Assembly: GCA_034430275.1 (NCBI GenBank)
Contig: DAOUEW010000166.1
Coordinates: forward strand, 1 to 13,087
Direction of reading: 5' to 3'
DNA length: 13,087 nt
DNA from: JAUVXJ01 sp034430275
Lineage (GTDB): Bacteria; Chloroflexota; Anaerolineae; UBA7937; B3-Chlor
Positions 5,337 to 12,591 of this stretch are shown piece by piece. Position 1 is the stretch's first letter. The number at the start of each line of letters is the position of its first letter. A model generated the notes under the pieces. The model searched no databases, was not told the DNA's origin, and saw only the letters and a program-made list of their open reading frames with translations. Both the position numbers and the translations under genes were made by a program.

Positions 5337-7163
5337 ATGTTGAACGGATACGGCGGACAAGTACTGAGAGTGGATCTGACTCGGGGGACGATCGACAGGA
5401 CGGAGCTCGACCCAGATCTGGCAAGGGAGTACCTCGGAGGGCGAGGTTTTGCCGCCAAAGTCCTGTACTCCGAGCTGGAGAAGGGGGCTGACCCTCTAGG
5501 GGAAGCAAACAAGCTGGTGGCAGCCGCCGGGCCCCTGTCGGGCCTGCTGATCCCTGGGGCTGGGAAGACCACATTCGCCGCCAAGTCGCCAGCCACCGGT
5601 GGCTACGCCGACAGCAACGTGGGCGGCATGTTCAGTGCCGAGATGAAGTATGCTGGCTACGATCTGATCATTGTCGAAGGTGTGTCGCCTGAGCCGGTGT
5701 ACCTGTTCATCGAGGACGATACTGTCGAGCTGCGGGACGCGAAGCCCTACTGGGGAAAGGGTGCCATCACCGCGGAGACGATGCTCAAGGAGGCCCTTGG
5801 CGAGCAGTTCCAGATCGCCCTCATCGGTCCAGGCGGTGAGAACCTGGTCAAGTTCGGCTGCATCTGCCACGATTTCGGTCGCCAGGCCGGACGTGCCGGC
5901 GTGGGGACCGTGATGGGCTCCAAGAGACTCAAGGCCATCGCGGTCAGGGGTACGAAGAGCATCCCTGTTGCGGACGTCACTGAGTTTCGGCGTGTAGGCA
6001 GGGAGATGTATGACTTCTGCAAAGCCAGCGATGCCTGGGAGGTGTGGGTCAGGCTGGGGACAGCGGGGGTCAACGTCCCGTCCAACGAGTGGGGTTCCTT
6101 TCCCACCCGCAATTTCCAGACGGGCCACTTCGAAGATATGGACAAGATGACGGGCGAGTACATGCGGGAGAAGATCGTCGTCACGGACAAGGCTTGCTTC
6201 GGCTGCCCTTGTGCCTGTGGGAAGTACTCGTACACCAAGAAGTGGGACGTTCACGTCGAGGGACCTGAGTATGAGACGGCAGCCTTCCTGGGCGCCGACG
6301 TAGCCATCTCGGATATCGAGGACGTGGCCTACGCCAACTACCTGTGCGACGAGCTTGGCATCGACACCATCTCCACGGGCAACGTCATCGCCTTTGCTAC
6401 AGAGTGTTTCGAGAAAGGCGTGATCAGTGGCAAGGATACCGGGGGTCTGGAGCTGAGTTTCGGGGACTCTGAGGCGGTGTTCGAACTCATCCAGAGGATC
6501 GCCAGGCGCGAGGGGATCGGGGACACGCTGGCTGAAGGTGCGCGGCACGCCGCACAGGTCTTTGGCGGCGGTTCCAGCCACTACGCGATGCAGATCAAGG
6601 GTCTGGAGATCAGTGGCTACGAGTCGCGGGACGCTCCCGCGATGATGCTCGCCTACATGACGGCCGACGTTGGCGCCCATCACAACCGCGCCTGGGCCAT
6701 CACTTATGACATCGAGGTGGGACGCGATGCGGTGACGGAGGACAAGGCGGCCAAGGTCATCGAGTTGCAGCACATCCGTCCTCTGATCGACTGCTTTGGC
6801 GCATGCCGGTTACAATGGGTGGAGCTGGGGATGCCCCTGGAGTCCTATGTCCCGGCCATGAAGGCCATCACGGGAATCGACAGGTCGTGGGAGGAGCTGA
6901 CGCACGTCGCGGAGAGAGTGTGGAACCTGACCAGGTCCTTCTGGGCGCGGGAGATCGACGGCTTTGGCCGCGAGTGGGACTATCCGCCGCCCCGCTGGTA
7001 CACCGACCCGACGCCGACTGGTCCCTCCAAGGGCAAGCTGGTGTCCAGGGAAAACGTGGAGAGGCTGCTGGATATGTACTACGAGCAGCGGGGTTGGACC
7101 GACAATGGCCTTCCGACGAGGGAGAAGCTGGACCAGCTAGGCCTGGAGTTCGTGAAGACCTGA
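5337..7163 (+). CDS. aor: aldehyde ferredoxin oxidoreductase family protein (tungsto/molybdopterin)
   Basis: A 608-aa catalytic subunit of the AOR family, close to the ~605 aa of characterised AORs. Members bind W or Mo through two pyranopterins plus one [4Fe-4S] cluster and oxidise aldehydes to acids with ferredoxin as acceptor, or run in reverse. The N-terminal pterin-binding domain has G-G-R-G-F (34-38), A-G-P-L-S-G (64-69), S-P-A-T-G-G (84-89) and a G-S-K-x-L-K-A motif near 197-203. Cluster ligands are C287-x2-C290-x3-C294, with C490 the likely fourth; the spacing matches C288/C291/C295/C494 of Pyrococcus AOR. D-V-G-A-H-H near residue 440 fits the active-site region. AAGGAGGG lies six bases before ATG 5337. 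A polyferredoxin upstream and a ThiS/MoaD-like gene 21 bases downstream give a classic AOR neighbourhood. The family also includes BamB of class II benzoyl-CoA reductase, so the substrate is not certain; no other Bam subunits are here. Confidence 0.95.
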   Translation: MLNGYGGQVLRVDLTRGTIDRTELDPDLAREYLGGRGFAAKVLYSELEKGADPLGEANKLVAAAGPLSGLLIPGAGKTTFAAKSPATGGYADSNVGGMFSAEMKYAGYDLIIVEGVSPEPVYLFIEDDTVELRDAKPYWGKGAITAETMLKEALGEQFQIALIGPGGENLVKFGCICHDFGRQAGRAGVGTVMGSKRLKAIAVRGTKSIPVADVTEFRRVGREMYDFCKASDAWEVWVRLGTAGVNVPSNEWGSFPTRNFQTGHFEDMDKMTGEYMREKIVVTDKACFGCPCACGKYSYTKKWDVHVEGPEYETAAFLGADVAISDIEDVAYANYLCDELGIDTISTGNVIAFATECFEKGVISGKDTGGLELSFGDSEAVFELIQRIARREGIGDTLAEGARHAAQVFGGGSSHYAMQIKGLEISGYESRDAPAMMLAYMTADVGAHHNRAWAITYDIEVGRDAVTEDKAAKVIELQHIRPLIDCFGACRLQWVELGMPLESYVPAMKAITGIDRSWEELTHVAERVWNLTRSFWAREIDGFGREWDYPPPRWYTDPTPTGPSKGKLVSRENVERLLDMYYEQRGWTDNGLPTREKLDQLGLEFVKT

Positions 7164-7184
7164 CAGGCCCAGGAGCGCCGAAGG

Positions 7185-7421
7185 GTGACGGTGAAGAACG
7201 AGGTAGAGTTGACGCTCGTTGGCCTGCTCAGGAAGTACGGTCCTGCACACGCCTCGCTGGCGGTCAAACCCGGCGAGACTGTGGTCGACGTGATCCGGGA
7301 GTTGGGTCTTAACCCGGATCTGGTGGCCATAGTGATGGTCAATGAGCGTCAGAGATCCAAGGCCGATCGACTGGACCCTGGCGACAGAGTGAAGCTGGTG
7401 CCCATGGTCGGCGGGGGATGA
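7185..7421 (+). CDS. ThiS/MoaD-like ubiquitin-fold sulfur carrier
   Basis: A 78-aa beta-grasp protein ending V-G-G-G, the glycine tail that is adenylated and thiocarboxylated in ThiS and MoaD. The middle shows the expected pattern: V-K-P-G-E-T-V-V-D-V-I near 27-37, then G-D-R-V-K-L-V-P-M-V before the tail. It lies 21 bases after the AOR gene, where MoaD-like genes are common; the likely job is sulfur transfer for the AOR pyranopterin, though a ThiS-type role cannot be excluded. Start is GTG 7185, with AGGAG nine bases ahead; a second GTG at 7191 is possible. The tail has three glycines instead of two, which is minor. Confidence 0.87.
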   Translation: MTVKNEVELTLVGLLRKYGPAHASLAVKPGETVVDVIRELGLNPDLVAIVMVNERQRSKADRLDPGDRVKLVPMVGGG

Positions 7422-7458
7422 GAGTAGAGTGCCTGAACATCGAGGAGAGGGACAGAGA

Positions 7459-8802
7459 GTGACCGATCGTAGTCTGGTTGGGCTGACTGGTGATGTCCCG
7501 GGCCCCAAGGCTCGGGAGTACATCGCGCGGGATAAAGAGGCGGTGTCTCCGTCGTATACGCGTGGGTACCCGTTTGTCATGGCTAGAGGAGAGGGGTCCC
7601 TGGTCTGGGACGTGGACGGAAACCGGTTCGTGGACTTCAACGCCGCGATCGCGGTCACGGCTACCGGACACGCCCATCCAAGAGTCGTACAGGCTATCCA
7701 GGACCAGGCGGCCAAGTTCATCCACATGGCCGGGACGGACTTCTACTACGCTGTGCAGATAGAGCTCGCCGAGAAACTCAATTCGCTGGTCCCTGGTGAG
7801 TAGCCGAAGCAGATCTTCTTCACCAACTCGGGTGCGGAGACGGTCGAAGCGGCTTTGAAGTTGGTCCGGTACCACACTGGACGCCCTCGGGTTGTGGCGT
7901 TCCTAGGGGCGTTCCATGGTCGGACCATGGGTGCGCTCTCTCTGACGGCGAGCAAGGTGGTGCAGCGCAGGGGTTTTGCCCCCTTGATTCCGGGGGTGAC
8001 GCACATTCCCTATGGCTACTGCTATCGTTGCGCCTACAACCTGGAATACCCATCGTGTGACCTGCATTGTGTGGCCTACATAGAGAAGACCCTTTTCAAA
8101 CAGCTCGTGCCGGGCGACGAGGTGGCCGCCATATTCGTGGAGCCTATCCAGGGGGAGGGAGGATACGTAATCCCACCACCAGAATATCACCGCCGTCTCA
8201 AGGAACTGGCGGAGAGATGGGGCATTCTCTTCGTGGCCGATGAGATACAGATGGGCATGGGTCGCACGGGAAAGTGGTTCTCGATCGAGCACTGGGGAGT
8301 GGTCCCCGACATCACACTCATCGCCAAAGGGATAGCGTCTGGAATGCCCCTGGGGGCGATGGTGGCCAGAAAGGACCTCATGGACTGGCCGCTTGGGGCC
8401 CATGGGACCACTTTCGGCGGCAACCCCGTCTCGTGCGCCGCTGCCACAGCAACCATACAGGTCATCGAAGACGAAGGTTTGCTGGAGCGGGCCAGCAGAA
8501 TGGGGGACCGGTTGCTCTCCGCGGCAAGGGACATCGCGACCAGACACGTGTCCATTGGCGACGTGCGAGGCAAGGGACTGGTGGTCGGGATCGAGTTGGT
8601 CAAGGATCGCGAGACGAGAGAGCCGGCCACTCAGCTACGGGACGAGGTGGTCAACCGGGCCTTTACCAAGGGTCTGCTGATCCTGGGTTGCGGATCCAGC
8701 ACGGTGCGCTTCATGCCCGCGCTGACCGTCGATGAGAAGACCGTGGACGAGGCCACGGCTATCTTTGAGGAGTCGCTGGCTGAAGCTGAGGGCGCAGGCT
8801 AG
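7459..8802 (+). pseudogene. class III aminotransferase (4-aminobutyrate type) with an in-frame TAG at codon 115
   Basis: A PLP enzyme of the GabT/acetylornithine aminotransferase family, moving an amino group from GABA or another omega-amine to a 2-oxoacid and releasing an aldehyde. GTG 7459 follows AGGAGAGG by eight bases and fits family N-termini better than GTG 7429. The reading frame of 447 codons is family length, but codon 115 (7801-7803) is TAG. Both sides align in the same frame without a gap: P-G-E, stop, P-K-Q-I-F-F-T-N-S-G-A-E. Downstream motifs are intact: N-S-G-A-E for the PLP phosphate, D261-E-I-Q near the pyridine nitrogen, and I-A-K290-G with the Schiff-base lysine. Homologues usually carry an aromatic residue here, one base from TAG. 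The gene ends in TAG, and so does the ferredoxin, so TAG works as stop in this genome. It is a nonsense mutation, sequencing error or readthrough. It is last in the AOR operon, 37 bases after the ThiS/MoaD gene. Confidence 0.9.
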
Positions 8803-8813
8803 GCTGCTGGGCC

Positions 8814-9527
8814 TTACTCTTTCCGGCAAACGATGATCACGTTGTTGGCCCGTTGCGTCTCTTGTGCGAAACCGCCTTCGTTCCACGTGATTCCTCGGCG
8901 ACGATCGAGCCAGGAGTAGATGGGCAGCGCCATCCCCTGCTCCAAAGCCACGAGCGGCTTCCAGAACCTGCTGGCAAGGAGGGCGCTGGCGTTGCGGTAC
9001 CACGTGTTGCGCGGCGAGGAGGTCACGGTATACTGCTCGATGGGTAGGCCGTGATGCGCGAGCAGTGCCTCCAGCGAAATGGGATCGTACCGGCGCACGT
9101 GCCCCGCGAGCTCGTCGTGCTTCGTCCAGTACTCCATATGGAGGGGCACGGAGAAGACGAAGGGCTCTCCTCGCCTGAGCACACGTCCTATCTCCCGAAG
9201 AACCGCTCTATCGTCCGGCACGTGCTCCACGATCTCGAAGGCGCAGATCAGGTCGAAGCATTCGTCGGGGAACGGCAGGGCTTCAGCGGAGCCCGCGGTG
9301 CAGAACCCGTCTCTACCACTGAGGGCTTCCATGGCCCTTGGGCTCAGATCCAGGAAGTAGGAGCCGGCGATGTGTAGGCGAGGCCGGTTACCTGCGCCGA
9401 TCTCCAGGAAGCGTGTCTTCCCCGTCATGTATTGGCGGATCGTATCCCAGAGGGCCCACGCTGTGGGTTCCACGATCTTGTTCCTGGACCACAGAGCGTT
9501 GTAGTATGTCTCCTGTTGATTGCGCAC
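8814..9527 (-). CDS. class I SAM-dependent methyltransferase (Methyltransf_11 type)
   Basis: A 237-aa soluble methyltransferase. Motif I is F-L-E-I-G-A-G-N (40-47); D60-L-S-P follows strand beta-2, where the acidic residue binds the ribose; A-E-A-L-P-F-P-D-E (81-89) and F-D-L-I-C-A-F-E-I-V-E-H-V (91-103) match the ubiquinone/menaquinone and sugar-lipid methyltransferases of the UbiE/Methyltransf_11 group. The substrate is not readable from sequence; the neighbouring membrane-glycan genes are only weak context. Start is GTG 9527 with GGAG about ten bases ahead, and its own promoter at 9559-9587 supports it. It converges with the aminotransferase, ending 11 bases from that gene's stop, with no room for a shared terminator. 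Confidence 0.88.
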   Translation of the reverse strand: MRNQQETYYNALWSRNKIVEPTAWALWDTIRQYMTGKTRFLEIGAGNRPRLHIAGSYFLDLSPRAMEALSGRDGFCTAGSAEALPFPDECFDLICAFEIVEHVPDDRAVLREIGRVLRRGEPFVFSVPLHMEYWTKHDELAGHVRRYDPISLEALLAHHGLPIEQYTVTSSPRNTWYRNASALLASRFWKPLVALEQGMALPIYSWLDRRRGITWNEGGFAQETQRANNVIIVCRKE

Positions 9528-9558
9528 CGCCTCGATTCTCCGTCAACGGCCTGGGCGG

Positions 9559-9587
9559 AGTATACCATCGCTGGATGTGAGCGACAA
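9559..9587 (-). promoter_or_regulatory. promoter for the methyltransferase gene
   Basis: On the minus strand TTGTCG (9582-9587), 17-base spacer, TATACT (9559-9564) preceded by TGG, an extended -10. Initiation near 9552 leaves about 25 bases to GTG 9527. It is divergent from the next plus-strand gene. Confidence 0.68.
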
Positions 9588-9614
9588 CAGAGCGGGGTGC
9601 GGAAGACCGGAGTG

Positions 9615-10466
9615 ATGCCCATGCTGTTCCGCGACATGTTGGCCAGACTCGATGCACGTTCCTTCCTCGGCCTACAGGTGTGGGAGTTCAGCCTGAGGAG
9701 CCTGGCCAGGAACTATGGTTCGACGTTTCTTCGGCGTGTCGTCCTGCGCCATCCTTTGAGGACCCTGGCCGGGGTGTTGAGGTACCAGAGACTGCCCAAT
9801 CAGAGGTCTCAGCGGTATGGCAAGAGCCTGTTGTTCGACGGGCCGGAGGAGGAGCTGGTATCGCGCCTCATGGCATCCAAAGAGGGTCTTCTGGTGGCCG
9901 TGGGCTATTGCCAGAAGCCTCTGGTACCAGAGTGTCCGGCTGGACGTCCCAACCATGACTGTGCCTATCTGGACAGACTGGACCTGGACACAGGAGACCA
10001 GGCTACGCACGCCGCCTGCGAGGGGTGCGACGTCCAGACCATGGGAACTCTGGCGCTCAGGGCTGGGGCGTGCATGCACGTGATGACCTCGGCGCTGGAC
10101 ATCGCTCGCGACGTGATGATACCCAGCATGGAGACCAGGCGCTTTCCGACCACCCTCATGTGTCTGTGTCCCTTCTCCGTCCAGGTGATCGGGCTACCTC
10201 TAACTGTGTGTGGCGTGGAAGGTTGTCTCGTGGGCTATGAGTCGGGCAACTGCGCCAACTACGAACAGTGGCTGCTCGCGGATGAGGGTATCAAGCGTGA
10301 GAGGACATTCCTGGACGCTTCGAGCCGCGCGTGGATCCTGTCTTCGCTAGAAGAGATCGCCGCCCAACGAGCTAGAGAAGGCGTCTCCTTTGCGAGGTTT
10401 CGACGAGAGGGCAACATCTACGTGCCGGAAGCACCGCGGTTGCCAGACTCGGCGAAAGCCGTATAA
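9615..10466 (+). CDS. cysteine-rich protein of unknown function
   Basis: I do not recognise this 283-aa protein. The first 70 residues are basic, with R/L-rich helices and no clear signal peptide. Residues 99-213 hold eleven cysteines (99, 107, 116, 135, 138, 153, 183, 185, 199, 204, 213), including C135-E-G-C138, M-C183-L-C185-P, C199-G-V-E-G-C204 and G-N-C213-A-N-Y. The spacing suggests a metal or iron-sulfur centre in a cytoplasmic protein; the pattern is loosely like DUF116 but not convincing. The last 60 residues look helical and charged. The open frame runs upstream to 9432, but that part antisenses the methyltransferase and its promoter, so I start at ATG 9615 (GGAAG nine bases ahead); ATG 9621 with GGAG eight bases ahead is equally possible. 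The stop TAA overlaps the -10 box of the next gene. Confidence 0.78.
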   Translation: MPMLFRDMLARLDARSFLGLQVWEFSLRSLARNYGSTFLRRVVLRHPLRTLAGVLRYQRLPNQRSQRYGKSLLFDGPEEELVSRLMASKEGLLVAVGYCQKPLVPECPAGRPNHDCAYLDRLDLDTGDQATHAACEGCDVQTMGTLALRAGACMHVMTSALDIARDVMIPSMETRRFPTTLMCLCPFSVQVIGLPLTVCGVEGCLVGYESGNCANYEQWLLADEGIKRERTFLDASSRAWILSSLEEIAAQRAREGVSFARFRREGNIYVPEAPRLPDSAKAV

Positions 10467-10467
10467 T
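10440..10467 (+). promoter_or_regulatory. promoter overlapping the end of the cysteine-rich gene
   Basis: TTGCCA (10440-10445), 16-base spacer, perfect TATAAT (10462-10467). The -10 contains the TAA stop of the upstream gene. Initiation near 10474 would serve the small gene at 10499. Confidence 0.65.
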
Positions 10468-10498
10468 TGCCGCTAGAGCCCTTAAAGGCAGTGTGCTG

Positions 10499-10804
10499 AT
10501 GAGAGAGCTTTCCTACACGGCGAGGTCAGTCAACGGTGTCTTGATCCGCTTGCTGGCGGAGAGGTGGTCGCATACGAACGCTTGCTGCGATGATGTCCTG
10601 GGAACCATCGAGGGCCCGGACTTCATTCTGCGTGGCTCTAAGGGCACACTGGTGGCCGTTCGCGGCATGTCCGGCGGACGGTATCTGATGGTGACTTACC
10701 GGGAATACGGCTCTCAAGAGGGTTGGGTGGTCTCCGCCCGCATCGAGTCCAGGGTTGATGAACGGGCCGTGATCTGGAGGGCGCGCACCGTCCGTATCGG
10801 CTAG
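10499..10804 (+). CDS. small uncharacterised protein, possibly PBECR/RelE-like fold
   Basis: A 101-aa protein with the pattern S-V-N-G-V-x-I-R-L-x-x-E-R-W-x-H near the start, D-D-V-L-x-T-I-E-x-P-D-F-I-L-R-G in the middle, G-R-Y-L-M-V-T-Y-R-E, and a V-x-D-E-R-x-V-I-W ending. From memory this matches a widespread family of ~100-aa proteins placed near the phage-barnase/EndoU/RelE-like (PBECR) or DUF4258 group, but I cannot verify that. Between the W-x-H and D-D-V-L blocks I expect about ten more residues with a second histidine; here only five residues join them, so the protein may carry an internal deletion. Start is ATG 10499 with AAGG ten bases ahead; GTG 10493 would add two residues. It has its own promoter and no obvious antitoxin beside it. 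Confidence 0.65.
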   Translation: MRELSYTARSVNGVLIRLLAERWSHTNACCDDVLGTIEGPDFILRGSKGTLVAVRGMSGGRYLMVTYREYGSQEGWVVSARIESRVDERAVIWRARTVRIG

Positions 10805-10817
10805 TTGCTGGCACACC

Positions 10818-10839
10818 CGCCATCGAGTCTCGAGGGGCG
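10818..10839 (+). terminator. hairpin after the small gene, possible weak terminator
   Basis: CGCC/GGCG and TCGA/TCGA pair around a GTC loop with a small internal bulge, fourteen bases after the 10804 stop. No T-run follows, so if it ends transcription it is not a standard intrinsic terminator. Confidence 0.3.
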
Positions 10840-10916
10840 TAGAACTCGGCAGCAGTGCTCCTCGGGAGGGTGAGCGCCTCACACGTGACGGGCGTCAGAG
10901 CTCAGAGCGCTGGACA

Positions 10917-11975
10917 ATGGAGTTTCGTGAGCAGATCACGATAGGTTACGTCTTCTTCGCCTTTGCCTATTGCGCCGGACTGGGTTTCTGGCAGATCGTG
11001 GCTGCCCGCCAGGGGCTGCGAGCGCTGTCCTGGATGCCCAGGGGCGCCAAGCACCGATGGGGCTACCTGGCAGGGTCGGTGCTGCTCGTGTTGGCCTGCG
11101 TCTGGTTCTTCGGAACCAGGACCGAGGACATCTTCTCTCCCGGGCCGGCCAGTAGCGAGTTCCTGTTTTTCCTCACGTCTGCACTCCTTGCCGCGCTGGT
11201 GAGCAGTATGCTTCTTTCATTGCTGGTGGGCAGGTTCGTCCCGGCACGCGAAGACGCCCCGGTGCGTGCAAGTGGTCGGAGCGAAGACGTCCACGCAACG
11301 TGGTGGAAGGGCACGCTCCATTTGCCGGCATCGGAGGGAGGTCCCTGGCCCGCGGTCTGCCTGGTGCCGGATACGGGCAGCGAGGTCGAGGCACTAGAGG
11401 CGCTGGCAGCGGGGCTTGGCCGGAAGAAGGTTTCAGCTCTGGCGCTGGACATGGACTCGGCTGAGACCTGGCAGTATCCTGACGTCCTGGCCTCCATCCC
11501 GCAGGCTCTGGCCTATCTGGAGCGGAACGAGGAAGTGGACGCGGAGAGGCTCGGGCTTCTTGGCGTAGGTCTGGGCGGCGATCTCGTAATCAGAGCGGCG
11601 GCCTCCGACCCCCAGATCAGGGCTGTGGTGGCGATTGCTCCGCTTTTGTCGCCCTCCAGCGTCCAACCTGGTCTCGATCTGCTGAGGGAGATGTCGTACT
11701 TGGAGGCTATACGTTGGAGGCGCCGCCACGGTTCGGGGGCGGTGGTGGCGCGGCTTGACGCGTTGAAGCACCTGCCAGAGCTCGAGAACCGGCCTCTGCT
11801 CATCGTCTACGGCGAGGAGGATAGACTCTCTGCCAGGTGGACCGCGACCAGCTTTCCGCGATCGGTGGAGTTCAACAAGATCCCAGGGTTGGGCCGGGCC
11901 GAGCTAGTGCGGGACCCGCAGGTCATCTCCTCGACGGTGAGTTGGCTGCTGAGGCATCTGGAGGCATCGTCTTGA
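10917..11975 (+). CDS. membrane-anchored alpha/beta-hydrolase-fold protein lacking nucleophile and catalytic histidine
   Basis: A 352-aa protein. Three hydrophobic helices fill the first ~105 residues (about 7-30, 48-66 and 80-105), then a soluble alpha/beta-hydrolase domain (about 125-350) resembling the dienelactone hydrolase/esterase group. The nucleophile elbow reads L-G-V-G218-L-G-G, where G-x-S-x-G-G is expected, so the serine is glycine. The acid D302 is kept in Y-G-E-E-D-R. The catalytic histidine is expected in the I-P-G-x-G-H pattern, but here it is R327 (I-P-G-L-G-R-A-E-L). With two of three triad residues gone it is probably not a classical hydrolase; a binding or scaffolding role is inferred. 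The ribosome site before ATG 10917 is weak. The PAP2-family gene overlaps its stop codon, implying translational coupling. Confidence 0.82.
   Translation: MEFREQITIGYVFFAFAYCAGLGFWQIVAARQGLRALSWMPRGAKHRWGYLAGSVLLVLACVWFFGTRTEDIFSPGPASSEFLFFLTSALLAALVSSMLLSLLVGRFVPAREDAPVRASGRSEDVHATWWKGTLHLPASEGGPWPAVCLVPDTGSEVEALEALAAGLGRKKVSALALDMDSAETWQYPDVLASIPQALAYLERNEEVDAERLGLLGVGLGGDLVIRAAASDPQIRAVVAIAPLLSPSSVQPGLDLLREMSYLEAIRWRRRHGSGAVVARLDALKHLPELENRPLLIVYGEEDRLSARWTATSFPRSVEFNKIPGLGRAELVRDPQVISSTVSWLLRHLEASS
11960..11964 (+). promoter_or_regulatory. ribosome-binding site that fixes the TTG start of the PAP2 gene
   Basis: GGAGG seven bases before TTG 11972. The TTG overlaps the upstream stop as TTGA. 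The next candidate, GTG 11978, is thirteen bases away, which is too far. Confidence 0.6.
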
Positions 11976-12550
11976 CTGTGGATGCTGCTCTGTTCCAACT
12001 GGTCAACGGGTTCGCGACCCGCATACCTCTTCTGGATGGACTGATGCGGCTATTGGTCAACGACTACCTGGTGCCCACAACTCTGTGCCTGCTGGCGGCG
12101 GCGCTCTGGTTCTCCGGTGCGACCCGCGAAGAGCGGGCGCGGAACCAGAGGGCGGTCGTCTCCATGGTCATCGCTGTGCTGCTGGCCAATGTGCTGGTCA
12201 AGGTCTGCAACCTGATCTACTTCAGGCCTCGACCCTTCTCTGTGCAGGAAGTGAAACTGCTCTTCTATCGGCCTTCAGATTCTTCATTGCCCAGCAACGC
12301 GGGCGCCGTGGCGTTCGCCTTCGCCGGCGTGGGCTGGCAACGCAGCCGCAGGCTGGGGGTGTTGATGGGTGTCCTGGGAACGGCGTTCGGGTTCGCGCGC
12401 ATCTTCTGCGGCGTGCACTACCCGCTGGACATCGCCGCTGGCGTGCTGGTGGGGCTCCTCTCGGCCTGCGTAGTGGGCAGGGCGCAGAGGATCCTGGAGC
12501 CATTGATGGCTGCGTTCATCGCTGTCGGACGAAGGCTCTACCTGGCCTGA
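11972..12550 (+). CDS. PAP2-family membrane phosphatase-like protein missing the motif-2 histidine
   Basis: A 192-aa integral membrane protein with five or six hydrophobic helices, in size and layout like undecaprenyl-diphosphate phosphatases (BcrC type) and other PAP2 enzymes. Motif 1 is K77 followed by F84-R-P-R-P-F. Motif 2 reads S-L-P107-S-N-A110-G-A where P-S-x-H is expected, so the general-acid histidine is alanine. Motif 3 is intact: R143-x5-H149-x3-D153, with H149 the nucleophile. Loss of the acid histidine usually weakens or abolishes phosphatase activity, so either the chemistry is altered or the protein only binds a lipid phosphate. The open frame extends upstream to 11837, but the GGAGG site and TTGA overlap favour TTG 11972. 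Translationally coupled to the hydrolase-fold gene and followed after 41 bases by a GT-C glycosyltransferase-like gene, which suggests lipid-linked glycan metabolism. Confidence 0.86.
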   Translation: MTVDAALFQLVNGFATRIPLLDGLMRLLVNDYLVPTTLCLLAAALWFSGATREERARNQRAVVSMVIAVLLANVLVKVCNLIYFRPRPFSVQEVKLLFYRPSDSSLPSNAGAVAFAFAGVGWQRSRRLGVLMGVLGTAFGFARIFCGVHYPLDIAAGVLVGLLSACVVGRAQRILEPLMAAFIAVGRRLYLA

Positions 12551-12591
12551 GCGGTCGTCCCTCCGATCAGACGCTCTCCGGATGGGGATCG

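Noticed and set aside
5496..6773. A 425-codon minus-strand open frame antisense to the AOR gene.
   Set aside because: The composition is H/L/D/V-rich without domain motifs, and it is fully explained as the complement of AOR codons.
7801..7803. Pyrrolysine or global TAG reassignment.
   Set aside because: The ferredoxin, the small gene at 10499 and the aminotransferase itself use TAG as terminal stop at the expected protein ends, and no pyl genes are in view.
7855..8802. A separate 315-codon gene starting at TTG 7855 after the aminotransferase stop.
   Set aside because: There is no ribosome site, it would begin inside the aminotransferase fold after the PLP-phosphate motif, and the frame is the same as upstream; it is one interrupted gene.
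9432..9614. N-terminal extension of the cysteine-rich protein.
   Set aside because: It antisenses the methyltransferase coding start and promoter, and good ribosome sites precede ATG 9615 and 9621.
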